A DNA stretch of 12,190 bases from Leptofilum sp041987425 (lineage in GTDB: Bacteria > Chloroflexota > Anaerolineae > Promineifilales > Promineifilaceae). Made by a program: the position numbers and the translations under genes. Shown here piece by piece: positions 1-6,588 of the stretch (positions are counted from its first letter, which is position 1; each line of letters opens with the position of its first letter). Location: the NCBI GenBank assembly GCA_041987425.1, contig JBHIWP010000165.1, forward strand, positions 1-12,190, in the 5' to 3' direction. The notes beneath the pieces are model-generated. The model was not told where the DNA came from. It saw only the letters and a list, made by a program, of their open reading frames with translations, and did not search any database.

Positions 1-521
1 ATCAACCGTTGATCGTAAGCAAAAACGGCCGTAAATTTGCCACCTCAGCCATTGCCCTGCATGCCATCATCATCAACGAGCAAGAGCAGTTTCTGCTGCT
101 TTCATCGCCGCGCCGCAACGGCCGTAACGAGTGGCAAACGGTGTGCGGCGGGCTGGAAGCGGGCGAGACGGTGCTGGATGGCATTTTGCGCGAGGTGCGC
201 GAAGAGGTGGGGGATATTCGGGTACGGCCGTTAACCGTCCTGCACAGCGATACGTTTCACTACGATGAAAAAGTGCCGTTCATGGTGGGTATTTACTACC
301 TGTTGGGCTACGAAGGTGGCCAGGTAATACCCGGTGACGACATGACCGGGAGTGACTTCCGCTGGTGGGGAGTGGAAGATCTGGAAACGGCCGTTGACCG
401 TCAAAAAGCCTCTCTTCACGTGTCCACCCATTTATGGATGTTGCGCCGGGCGGTGCAGCTGGCCCGTTTGATCGAGTTGGACGAAGGGCTAGACACGGCC
501 GTCTTGCAGCCGCCATTGTGA
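1..521 (+). CDS. Nudix hydrolase, 5' end outside window
   Basis: A Nudix-family pyrophosphohydrolase, expected to cleave a nucleoside diphosphate linked to another moiety with Mg2+ in the cytoplasm; the substrate cannot be told. Counting from a TTG at 9, the Nudix box lies at residues 47-69: G47, E53, then REVREEVGD with R61, E62, E65, E66 and G68. This fits Gx5Ex7REUxEExGU except that the last hydrophobic position is Asp69. A beta-strand core (FATSAIALHAIII) precedes the box, as is usual. The frame is open to the left edge with no stop, so the true start probably lies upstream and the TTG at 9 is only the first possible start inside the window. The TGA at 519-521 is 5 bases before the next start, suggesting co-transcription with the acetyltransferase. 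Family assignment is secure; specificity is unknown. Confidence 0.9.
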   Translation, partial: QPLIVSKNGRKFATSAIALHAIIINEQEQFLLLSSPRRNGRNEWQTVCGGLEAGETVLDGILREVREEVGDIRVRPLTVLHSDTFHYDEKVPFMVGIYYLLGYEGGQVIPGDDMTGSDFRWWGVEDLETAVDRQKASLHVSTHLWMLRRAVQLARLIELDEGLDTAVLQPPL

Positions 522-526
522 CTCTC

Positions 527-1021
527 ATGAATGTCATTGTTCGCCGAGCGTGCAAAAGTGATATAGAAGCGCTGTGTCCTTTGATTCACGCTTTTCACGA
601 GTTTCACGCAGCCGGGCTGCCGCTGCATTTAGCTTCTTTAGGAGAGTTGAAATCGTTTGATACGACAGAATTAGTTGAGAGGCTGCTGGAAATTTTGGGG
701 AATGCGGAAGCGGCTATCTTTGTAGCAGAAAGCGATGGACGGCTCATGGGCTTTGCCGAAGTTTATTTTCGGCAAGATGGGGCAAATACGGCCGTCATTG
801 GTCACAAATACGGCTATTTGCAAAGCCTGATGGTGTCGGAGAAAGTAAGAGCAATGGGAATAGGTAAGCAGCTGCTTCAGCAAGCAGAAAAATGGGCTCA
901 GGGAAAAGGAGCCGAAGAAATGCGGCTGGAGATCTGGGATTTTGAGCAAGGTCCACTAAAATTTTATGAGAAGCTGGCTTACAAAACTTTGAAGCGTACG
1001 CTGGTGAGAGAGTTGGAATGA
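527..1021 (+). CDS. GNAT family N-acetyltransferase
   Basis: A 164-residue GNAT enzyme that would transfer an acetyl group from acetyl-CoA to an unidentified amine. The N-terminal strand and helix (IVRRACKSDIEALCPLI) open the fold. Strand 4 (YLQSLMVSE, about 97-105) leads into the acetyl-CoA pyrophosphate-binding loop RAMGIG at 108-113, followed by helix LLQQAEKWAQ. The C-terminal part (LEIWDF, then FYEKLAYK near 147-153) is the usual motif B. I chose ATG at 527 because the protein then begins exactly at the GNAT fold; the frame is open further upstream to 434, but that stretch lies inside the Nudix gene and reads as low-complexity shadow. There is no clear ribosome binding site, so translation is probably coupled to the upstream gene. 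The TGA overlaps the next ATG in an ATGA junction at 1018-1021. Confidence 0.9.
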   Translation: MNVIVRRACKSDIEALCPLIHAFHEFHAAGLPLHLASLGELKSFDTTELVERLLEILGNAEAAIFVAESDGRLMGFAEVYFRQDGANTAVIGHKYGYLQSLMVSEKVRAMGIGKQLLQQAEKWAQGKGAEEMRLEIWDFEQGPLKFYEKLAYKTLKRTLVRELE

Positions 1022-1986
1022 AGCCTGTACGTATTGAGCTGCCCACGGAATTTGACGTCGGTTCCGTCAACAGCTACTTGTTTGCAGACCCCGAGCCAAT
1101 CCTGGTGGATTGTGGCGTGGAGACCGCAGAAAGCTGGGAGGCGCTGCAGGCTGGTCTAGCCCTGCACGGCCTCTCCCCGGCCGATATTCGCCGCATTATC
1201 ATTACCCATCCCCACATAGACCACTTTGGCCTGGCTGCCAAAATTGCCAAACTTAGCGGCGCGCCGGTTTTGATTGCCGATCTCGGGGCCGAATGGCTCA
1301 TCGATCCCAAGAAATATTTTGGCTTACGAGCCACTTATTACCGCGAGCACTTTCTGGTTCAGGCAGGCATTCCTGAGGCGACGGCCCAGGTTATTTTGAC
1401 TTACTTTGACCAAATAGCCGATAAGATTTCCCCCGTTCCCGCTGAAAATATTCAAACGTTCGGCATTGGTGACTCATTGGCAATGGGCGGGGCCGCGTGG
1501 CAGGTGCTGCACATGCCGGGCCACGCCAGCCATCAGACCTGCTTTTATCAGCCGGAGAGCCGCCAATTTATGTCGGCCGACATGCTGCTGCCCAAAACCC
1601 CGACGCCCATTGTAGAACGGCCGCTCCCCAACCAGCCGCGTCAGCCCAGCCTTCCCCTCTTTATGGAATCGCTCAACCGCTGCGAAGCATTAGAGATCGA
1701 CACAGTTTATCCAGGCCACGGTGAGCCGTTCCAAGATCATCGCCAGCTTATCCAAAAGCAGCGCGAGCGCATTCACCAGCGCAAAGCTGAAGCACTGTCG
1801 CTGGTTCAGCAGGGTCACCGCACGGCTTATGCTCTGGTAAACCAAATGTATGCCCATTATCCTCCAACCTTTCGCTTTGCCGGGCTGTGGATGCTCATTG
1901 GCTACCTGGATTTGCTCCAGGCGGAAGGAGCTATTGTCCAAGAGACGATAAACGGCGTCTGGCATTTTAAGGAAAAAGGAGAGTAG
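1018..1986 (+). CDS. MBL-fold metallo-hydrolase, LACTB2-like layout
   Basis: A 322-residue metallo-beta-lactamase-fold hydrolase. Metal ligands are all visible: H64, H66, D68 and H69 (THPHIDHFG), H169 (MPGHASH), D188 (SADML) and H234 (PGHGEP), so a binuclear metal centre is expected. The N-terminus (SVNSYLF, then ILVDCG) is the usual first beta-alpha-beta unit. Residues 240-322 form a mainly helical tail containing GLWMLIGYLDLLQAEGAI, which resembles the winged-helix tail of LACTB2-type members. That group includes nucleases and thioester hydrolases, so the substrate is open. The ATG overlaps the GNAT stop by 4 bases, indicating translational coupling. The neighbouring thioesterase makes a thioester substrate attractive but unproven. 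Confidence 0.9.
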   Translation: MKPVRIELPTEFDVGSVNSYLFADPEPILVDCGVETAESWEALQAGLALHGLSPADIRRIIITHPHIDHFGLAAKIAKLSGAPVLIADLGAEWLIDPKKYFGLRATYYREHFLVQAGIPEATAQVILTYFDQIADKISPVPAENIQTFGIGDSLAMGGAAWQVLHMPGHASHQTCFYQPESRQFMSADMLLPKTPTPIVERPLPNQPRQPSLPLFMESLNRCEALEIDTVYPGHGEPFQDHRQLIQKQRERIHQRKAEALSLVQQGHRTAYALVNQMYAHYPPTFRFAGLWMLIGYLDLLQAEGAIVQETINGVWHFKEKGE

Positions 1987-2030
1987 AGTTTGGAGATTAA
2001 TCTCTACTCGCCAGTCTCCAATTTCTCCAA
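1981..2030 (+). repeat. Inverted-repeat element after the MBL gene (CTCCAAT type, copy 1)
   Basis: The last bases of the MBL gene and the 50-base gap hold overlapping symmetries. GAGTAGAG (1981-1988, containing the stop codon) pairs perfectly with CTCTACTC (2002-2009). GAGATTAATCTC at 1993-2004 is a perfect 12-base palindrome. TTGGAGA (1990-1996) is complementary to TCTCCAA at both 2015-2021 and 2024-2030. The right half (2013-2030) closely matches 5792-5809, where a related element follows another stop codon. No T-run follows the stem, so it is not a standard intrinsic terminator. It may be a small dispersed repeat or an mRNA-stabilising hairpin. Confidence 0.55.
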
Positions 2031-2036
2031 AACATT

Positions 2037-2522
2037 ATGATCGAAGTCGCACAAATTCAACAACTCCCTTGCTTTCACCGAACCGATATTCCCACAGAGT
2101 ACCTGGACGTAATGGGCCACATGAACATTCGCCACTACATGGGTCTGTTTGACGAAGCCGCCTGGCGCTTTTTTGAGGCGTTTGGCATGACTAAGGACTA
2201 TTACCGGACTACCGATGGCGGCGCCTTTGCCCTGGAGCAGCACATCCGCTATTTGGCCGAAGTTCATGTAGGCGAAACGGTAGCCATTTACACGCGGATC
2301 AACGGCCGTACCGCCAAGCGCATCCACTTCATGCACTTTATGATTAATGAAAGCACCGAAAAGCTGGCCGCTACCCTGGAAACCGTCACTTCCCATGCCA
2401 ATACCGCCACCCGTCGTACTTCTCCATTTCCGGCAGAAATTGCCGCAGCCATCGACGGGATTCTCAAAGAACAAAATCGGCTAGAGTGGGAGGCACCGCT
2501 GTGTGGTGTGATACGGCCGTAA
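2037..2522 (+). CDS. Hotdog-fold thioesterase (4HBT-like)
   Basis: A 161-residue single hotdog-domain protein, probably an acyl-CoA thioesterase. The family signature is at residues 23-40: YLDVMGHMNIRHYMGLFDEA, with D24, G27, H28, N30 and Y34 in the DxxGHxNxxxY spacing of the 4HBT group, where the Asp is the usual catalytic residue. The long central helix (EAAWRFFEAFG) and the strands QHIRYLAEVHVGETVAIYTRI and IHFMHFMI complete the fold. The final residues are encoded by a copy of the ACGGCCGT octamer that runs into the TAA stop (2513-2520). The gene follows the MBL gene after 50 bases and may share its transcript. Preferred acyl chain is unknown. Confidence 0.85.
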   Translation: MIEVAQIQQLPCFHRTDIPTEYLDVMGHMNIRHYMGLFDEAAWRFFEAFGMTKDYYRTTDGGAFALEQHIRYLAEVHVGETVAIYTRINGRTAKRIHFMHFMINESTEKLAATLETVTSHANTATRRTSPFPAEIAAAIDGILKEQNRLEWEAPLCGVIRP

Positions 2523-2694
2523 ATTAAATCGGTAAATACAATAAAAAGGTGCTGCGCAGCGCCTATGCCAAAGGCGAACTGGGTGCAAGCTAGACGGCGA
2601 GTTTTGTTTGGCTGCAAATTTTTTCACTATTTCGTGAGCCATTAGAAACGATTAAAATAAGGGCAAATTGTTTGTCAATAAAAGGAGATTAAGC
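2523..2694. other. Intergenic region with GC-rich hairpin
   Basis: This 172-base gap separates the thioesterase gene from the first small membrane protein. A compact hairpin at 2547-2564 (AGGTGCT/GCGC/AGCGCCT, one G-T pair) lies shortly after the stop codon. It is not followed by a T-run, so terminator function is doubtful. The right half is AT-rich and could hold the promoter of the next gene, but I see no convincing -35/-10 pair. The gap ends with a strong ribosome binding site AAAGGAG at 2681-2687. Confidence 0.4.
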
Positions 2695-3096
2695 GTGAAC
2701 CAATTAAGTCGTTTCAACTGGCAGTATGCAGCCGTGTTTCTCATGGCGATTGGCCTGCTCTTGATCTTGATTCAACCTTCAGCTTCAGCCCAACAAACTG
2801 AGCCAGACATAGCAGAGCTGATGGAACGGGTAGATCAACTGGAGCAAGAAGTTGCCAGCCTCAGAGATTCTGCACGTGGTGATCTACAGGCAGACAGAAG
2901 TGTGCTTGACGTAGCCGATGGTGAGCTGGCACCGATGAGTATTGTTATCGTCCTTTATGCCAGCTTTTGTGCGCTCTGGGCCCAGAATAAACGCCGCAAC
3001 GCTGTGCTGTGGTTTATTCTTGGAGCATTATTTAATGTATTTACCGTTTTGGTGCTGCTTTACATAAACTGGTCAGAACGAGAAGCAGTAATTTAG
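2695..3096 (+). CDS. Small membrane protein with coiled coil, unknown function
   Basis: A 133-residue protein I cannot assign to a named family. Residues 11-27 are a hydrophobic segment followed by SASAQQ, which looks like a signal peptide with a possible cleavage site after Ala32. Residues 38-60 (IAELMERVDQLEQEVASLRD) form a clear heptad coiled coil. Two further membrane segments lie at about 81-97 and 103-125, joined by a short basic loop (QNKRRN); the second (WFILGALFNVFTVLVLLYI) resembles the C-terminal hairpin of many small uncharacterised membrane proteins. The start is GTG at 2695 because AAAGGAG lies 7 bases upstream; an in-frame TTG at 2668 has no such site. Predicted layout: an extracytoplasmic coiled coil held by a C-terminal membrane hairpin. 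Confidence 0.75.
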   Translation: MNQLSRFNWQYAAVFLMAIGLLLILIQPSASAQQTEPDIAELMERVDQLEQEVASLRDSARGDLQADRSVLDVADGELAPMSIVIVLYASFCALWAQNKRRNAVLWFILGALFNVFTVLVLLYINWSEREAVI

Positions 3097-3271
3097 GATA
3101 GGATTAATTTCCCCTGCGCCACGCCCCTATTGAGAAAGTTTTCCCATTCGGTGATCGAAGTGTTGTTTGTTAGGATTATCCTGTACCTTTTGTAAAGATT
3201 TATTGGGCAGCGCATCGGGCGCTCAGAGCGATGAAATTCGTTACTAATATTTGTAGAGGACTGTAGACATT

Positions 3272-3538
3272 ATGAAAAAGTGGCAGGCTTGGTTAGAAAA
3301 TTTATCTCCAGAAGAATCGCTGTGGCTAACGGCCGTATTTATTTCGGCAATGTTAGGCACCATGGTCAGCAGTGTCATCTTGCGTTGGGGTCTGAGTACT
3401 TATGACGGCACCCTGGCCAAATTAGCCATCTGCCTCTTGGCCACGGCCGCTTATGGCGGCGCAGTTGTTTCTGTATTCTCCGTTTTGTTTCCAGAGACGC
3501 GAAAGGCCATAAAATACATCTTCAACGATAAAAAATAA
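3272..3538 (+). CDS. Small two-TM membrane protein, unknown function
   Basis: An 88-residue protein with no family I recognise. The N-terminus is amphipathic (WQAWLENLSPEES), followed by membrane segments at about 17-37 (LWLTAVFISAMLGTMVSSVI) and 48-72 (LAKLAICLLATAAYGGAVV), and ends in a basic tail (RKAIKYIFNDKK). It carries one in-frame ACGGCCGT copy (3329-3336) coding for Thr-Ala-Val. A possible ribosome binding site, GAGGA at 3256-3260, sits 11 bases before the ATG, somewhat far. The strong terminator at 3568-3602 ends its transcript, and it is separated by 175 bases from the gene upstream, so it may be monocistronic. It could be an accessory or stress-related membrane peptide. Confidence 0.65.
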   Translation: MKKWQAWLENLSPEESLWLTAVFISAMLGTMVSSVILRWGLSTYDGTLAKLAICLLATAAYGGAVVSVFSVLFPETRKAIKYIFNDKK

Positions 3539-3567
3539 AGCGCAAATATCCTATCGCACCAAAATAA

Positions 3568-3602
3568 AAAGCGGCTGACGTGCATTTTACGTCAGCCGCT
3601 TT
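3568..3602. terminator. Bidirectional intrinsic terminator
   Basis: A perfect 14-bp stem pairs 3568-3581 (AAAGCGGCTGACGT) with 3589-3602 (ACGTCAGCCGCTTT) around a 7-base loop. On the + strand it is followed by TTTGTGTTT; on the - strand the run reads as TTTTTATTTT. It therefore can end transcripts of both the upstream + strand gene and the convergent GlsB-like gene, whose stop lies only a few bases away. Confidence 0.9.
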
Positions 3603-3606
3603 GTGT

Positions 3607-3870
3607 TTACGCAGCTCGCCGCAGGGCGCCTACAATTGCTAACAAAACAACTGCGCCCAGGATTGCAACCAACAAGCTATAGAAATTGAAGCCAGTTGCC
3701 GGAGCCAGCCCCAGCAGCCCTACTAAAAATCCACCAATGAGGGCGCCGACGATGCCCACGACAATGTTGGCAACCATCCCCATTTGGGCGTTGCGTTTCA
3801 TAATAATGCTGGCAATCCAGCCAGCGACACCGCCCAGAACAATCCACAAGATAATGCTAACTAAATCCAT
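3607..3870 (-). CDS. GlsB/YeaQ/YmgE family stress-response membrane protein
   Basis: An 87-residue integral membrane protein of the transglycosylase-associated (GlsB/YeaQ/YmgE) family, small proteins of unclear biochemical role often induced under general or envelope stress. The family pattern is obvious: IILWIVLGGVAGWIAS in the first segment (3-22), a short basic turn (MKRNAQMG), the glycine-rich second segment NIVVGIVGALIGGFLVGLLG (35-54), and a third segment at 63-82 ending in LRRAA. Length is normal for the family. On its own strand AAGGAG lies 6 bases before the ATG. It is the only - strand gene in the window, divergent from the AidB-like gene and convergent on the preceding small gene with a shared terminator. 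Confidence 0.92.
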   Translation of the reverse strand: MDLVSIILWIVLGGVAGWIASIIMKRNAQMGMVANIVVGIVGALIGGFLVGLLGLAPATGFNFYSLLVAILGAVVLLAIVGALRRAA

Positions 3871-3988
3871 GACAATCTCCTTTTTCGAGTCGCTAGAAGG
3901 TTCAATGTTAGCTCGTTGCCTGAACAGAAATTCTATCCATTAAAACCCACTGTTTCAGCAAAGTTACGAGCAGTTTAAAAAATAGCTA

Positions 3989-3997
3989 TGGTATAGT
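3989..3997 (+). promoter_or_regulatory. Possible extended -10 promoter for the AidB-like gene
   Basis: TGGTATAGT fits an extended -10 element (TGn plus TATAGT) about 70 bases before the ATG at 4064. It lies in the AT-rich divergent gap 3871-4063 between the GlsB-like and AidB-like genes. No good -35 hexamer sits at the proper distance, which is tolerated for extended -10 promoters. Assignment is tentative. Confidence 0.3.
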
Positions 3998-4063
3998 TCC
4001 TCTAGCAATATGATTGGCCCAATTTTGAACGATTAAGTAACCTCTGGTTTTGAGGAAAAAATA

Positions 4064-5749
4064 ATGAAAATAAACGAACTATTTAACCAGGCCCCGCCTG
4101 TTCTAGGTAATCAGTTTGAAGCGGATCGCGTGCTGCGCTCGTACTTGCGGCGGGTGCTGCCGCCAGAGATTTTGGCCCAAATCGAGCCGTCTCTGCGAGA
4201 AATGGGCCGCCTGGCTGGCGGCGAACTTTACCAGATGCAGCTGGCAGATCGGCTGAATGAGCCTGTGCTAACCCAGTGGGATCCGTGGGGAAACCGCATT
4301 GACCAGATTGAGCTATCGCCGCTCTGGCAAAGAGCGGAAAAGGTGGCGGCGGAACACGGTGTTGTGGCGGCTGCCTATGAGGGGAAACACGGCCGTTTCG
4401 ACCGCATCTTCCAGTTTGCCCTGGCTTATCTTTTCCACCCCTCCACCGACGTGTATACCTGCCCGCTGGCAATGACCGACGGCGCTGCCCGCACCCTGCT
4501 AAGCTCAGGCAATCAGACGCTAATGGACCGGGCCGTGCCCCACCTCATCAGCCGCGATCCGGCGCAGTTTTGGACCAGCGGCCAATGGATGACCGAATCA
4601 ACTGGCGGTTCTGACGTGGGGCTATCGGAAACCGTTGCCAGACTGAATGAAAATGAGGAGTGGCTGCTGTACGGTCGTAAATGGTTTACCTCTGCGGCAA
4701 CGTCGCAAATGACGCTGACGCTGGCTCGCCCGGAAGGCAATCCGCCCGGCGGCAAGGGATTGGCGCTGTTTTACCTGGAAACGCAGGCTGAAGACGGTCG
4801 TCTGCAAAACATCGAAATTTTGCGCCTGAAGGATAAGCTGGGCACGCGTAAGGTGCCTACCGCTGAGCTGATGCTGCAGGGGGCAACAGCCGTTCCCGTC
4901 ATGGGGCTGAACAACGGCGTGCGCAACATTGTGCCCATGCTGCACCTCACGCGCACCTGGAACAGCGTCTCGGCAGCCTCCTTTATGCGCCGCGGCATGG
5001 CCCTGACCCGCAGCTACGCCCAAAAGCGCGTGGCCTTTGGCGCGCCGCTGGCCCAAAAGCCGCTGCACCTGGACACGCTGGCCTGGATGCAGGCCGAAAC
5101 GGAAGCAGCTTTCCACCTTACATTCTTTTTGGTGGAGCTGATCGGCAAAGATGAAGCGGGTGATATTAGCGAAGAGGGAGCCCACCTGCTGCGGCTGCTC
5201 ACCTCGCTGGCGAAGCTGACGACGGGTAAGCAGGCGGTGACCGTCACCAGCGAAGTGCTGGAAGCCTTTGGTGGCGCAGGTTACGTGGAAGATACGGGCC
5301 TGCCGGTGCTGCTGCGCGACAGCCAGGTGCTGCCCATCTGGGAAGGCACCACCAACGTGCTCTCACTAGATGCCCTGCGGGCGCTGGGCAGCCATGGCGA
5401 GCCGCTGCTGGCTCTGGCCCAAGAGGTGGAGCGCTGTGCAAAAGCGGCTAAAGACGGCCGCTTGAAAGCAGCGGGGGATGTGGCGGATACGGCCGTAGCT
5501 CAGGCCATGAACTGGCTGCAAAACAACCTGGCTGACCGCAGCACCCTGGAAGCTGGCGCTCGTCGCTTTGCCCTGACGCTTGGTCGGGCATTGGCCCTGG
5601 CAAAGCTTGTAGAGCAGGCTCAGTGGTCGCTAGATGTGGAACAAGACGGCCGTGCCCGGGCTGCCGCCTGCCGCTTTGCCCAAACGCCCATAAACCAGAT
5701 TGTCACGATTGACCCCGCTGATGCGGCAAGTTTAGCTGATGATTTGTAG
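4064..5749 (+). CDS. Acyl-CoA dehydrogenase, AidB-like
   Basis: A 561-residue flavoprotein of the acyl-CoA dehydrogenase superfamily, closest by layout to the AidB-like group, which is longer than the usual 380 residues. The N-terminus (NQAPPVLGNQFEADRVL) matches the AidB opening. WMTESTGGSDVG at 175-186 is the flavin/substrate loop (AidB has a TGGSDV-like string here). KRVAFGAPLAQKPLHLDTLA marks the C-terminal helical domain. The catalytic-base position is occupied by Glu427 in IWEGTTNVLSLDALRAL. The last 110 residues, including ARRFALTLGRALALAKL, form the extra C-terminal helical domain. E. coli AidB binds DNA and acts in alkylation stress, but homologues may be ordinary dehydrogenases; residues alone do not decide. 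GAGG lies about 8 bases before the ATG. The gene appears monocistronic, with an inverted-repeat element directly after its stop. Confidence 0.9.
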   Translation: MKINELFNQAPPVLGNQFEADRVLRSYLRRVLPPEILAQIEPSLREMGRLAGGELYQMQLADRLNEPVLTQWDPWGNRIDQIELSPLWQRAEKVAAEHGVVAAAYEGKHGRFDRIFQFALAYLFHPSTDVYTCPLAMTDGAARTLLSSGNQTLMDRAVPHLISRDPAQFWTSGQWMTESTGGSDVGLSETVARLNENEEWLLYGRKWFTSAATSQMTLTLARPEGNPPGGKGLALFYLETQAEDGRLQNIEILRLKDKLGTRKVPTAELMLQGATAVPVMGLNNGVRNIVPMLHLTRTWNSVSAASFMRRGMALTRSYAQKRVAFGAPLAQKPLHLDTLAWMQAETEAAFHLTFFLVELIGKDEAGDISEEGAHLLRLLTSLAKLTTGKQAVTVTSEVLEAFGGAGYVEDTGLPVLLRDSQVLPIWEGTTNVLSLDALRALGSHGEPLLALAQEVERCAKAAKDGRLKAAGDVADTAVAQAMNWLQNNLADRSTLEAGARRFALTLGRALALAKLVEQAQWSLDVEQDGRARAAACRFAQTPINQIVTIDPADAASLADDL

Positions 5750-5762
5750 GTGGAGACCGGAA

Positions 5763-5808
5763 ATTGGAGACTGGAGATTGGTCTAGTCTAAAGTCTCCAA
5801 TCTCCAAT
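5763..5808 (+). repeat. Inverted-repeat element after the AidB-like gene (CTCCAAT type, copy 2)
   Basis: Starting 13 bases after the TAG, 5763-5777 pairs with 5794-5808 in a 15-bp stem with one mismatch (arms ATTGGAGACTGGAGA and TCTCCAATCTCCAAT), leaving a 16-base loop. Each arm is itself two near-copies of a GGAGA(C/T)T unit. The right arm resembles 2013-2030 after the MBL gene. There is no T-run afterwards, so a dispersed repeat or mRNA 3'-end hairpin is more likely than a standard terminator. Confidence 0.6.
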
Positions 5809-5855
5809 CTTCGATTGCTTCCATTCGTGATTCATAAAAAGTAAGGTATCATTCT

Positions 5856-5908
5856 ACGTAAACCACAAAAAGTAATTGGAAAACTGAAAGGCTATAAATG
5901 GTTTACGT
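5856..5908. promoter_or_regulatory. Spaced 10-bp inverted repeat upstream of the lipoprotein gene
   Basis: ACGTAAACCA at 5856-5865 is repeated in perfect inverted orientation as TGGTTTACGT at 5899-5908, 33 bases apart, in the 272-base gap before the lipoprotein gene. A weak -10-like TATCAT lies just before it at 5847-5852. The arrangement could be an operator for a dimeric regulator or a leader hairpin. The rest of the gap (5809-6008) is AT-rich, with no ORF or RNA gene that I can see. Confidence 0.35.
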
Positions 5909-6021
5909 TTAGGAAAACAAAAGCTCTGCTAAGTTGAAACTATTTTAAAACCCTTTTTGTTCTCCACTTAGGACCATCCCAATTTAAACCAGACAATAAC
6001 TTTAAAGAAGGAGAGACAGCG

Positions 6022-6531
6022 GTGAAATTAAGAAGTGTGCTATTTTTGGCGATGATGCTCCTGACTTTGGCGGCCTGTGCTGAAGAGCCGCCTGCGCCGG
6101 AAGCGTTGCCCACCGACTATAACTACGCGAGTGGTGTTCTTAACTCTTCTGTGGCGCTTGGCGGCGTCGTGATACAGATAACGGATGTGCAAGTGTATGC
6201 CAGTGACGGCAACATTGCCGCCGGATATGTGTATGTGGTGCCGACGGTAAACGTAACAAATCAAAATGAAACGGCCGTTTCCAGCCGGGACTTTACCCTG
6301 GTGGATGAGTATCTAAACGAGTATGAATCGTGGCAAACCAACGTTGCTTTTGGCTCGGCTCTGAATGCCATGCCAGATGCGGTGGCCCAGGGCGAAAATG
6401 CCTCATCGAACCATGTGTTCATTGTTCCTGCCGCTTCCTTACAGGCCAATCTTAAACTGCGCTGGGATTCCCCCGTCACCCTCTCTCGCATTGACGTCGC
6501 TCTGGGCGATCTCAGTACAGTAGGGCAGTAA
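6022..6531 (+). CDS. Putative lipoprotein with DUF4352-like domain
   Basis: A 169-residue exported lipoprotein. The signal peptide MKLRSVLFLAMMLLTLAAC ends in a lipobox LAAC, with Cys19 as the lipidation site, followed by a short acidic, proline-rich linker. The remainder (about 35-165) is all-beta and resembles the DUF4352 immunoglobulin-like domain found in bacterial surface lipoproteins. The characteristic stretch is VVPTVNVTNQNETAVSSRDF followed by TLVDEYLNEYESW, and a late strand VFIVPA. Function is unknown; such domains usually mediate binding or surface assembly. The start is GTG at 6022, supported by AAGGAGA at 6008-6014. It is preceded by a long AT-rich leader with an inverted repeat and followed after about 57 bases by the amidase gene. 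Confidence 0.8.
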   Translation: MKLRSVLFLAMMLLTLAACAEEPPAPEALPTDYNYASGVLNSSVALGGVVIQITDVQVYASDGNIAAGYVYVVPTVNVTNQNETAVSSRDFTLVDEYLNEYESWQTNVAFGSALNAMPDAVAQGENASSNHVFIVPAASLQANLKLRWDSPVTLSRIDVALGDLSTVGQ

Positions 6532-6588
6532 ATCACTTGAAGTCATTTACCCGCCAGGAAATCGTTGAAAAACGGCAGAGAGGTGAAA

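Noticed and set aside
434..526. Upstream extension of the first GNAT gene to an ATG at 434
   Set aside because: The extra 31 residues lie within the Nudix gene and are low-complexity; the GNAT fold starts at the ATG at 527.
2547..2564. GC-rich hairpin after the thioesterase gene as an intrinsic terminator
   Set aside because: The short stem is not followed by a T-run, so only a structural hairpin is supported.
3171..3235. Several short palindromes (AGGATTATCCT and AGCGC/GCGCT) before the 88-residue gene
   Set aside because: Arms of only five bases are expected by chance at this length, with no clear promoter context.
4622..5185. A 187-residue ORF on the - strand inside the AidB-like gene
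   Set aside because: Antisense to a strongly supported gene, rich in His, Gln and Arg as expected of a shadow frame, with no domain.
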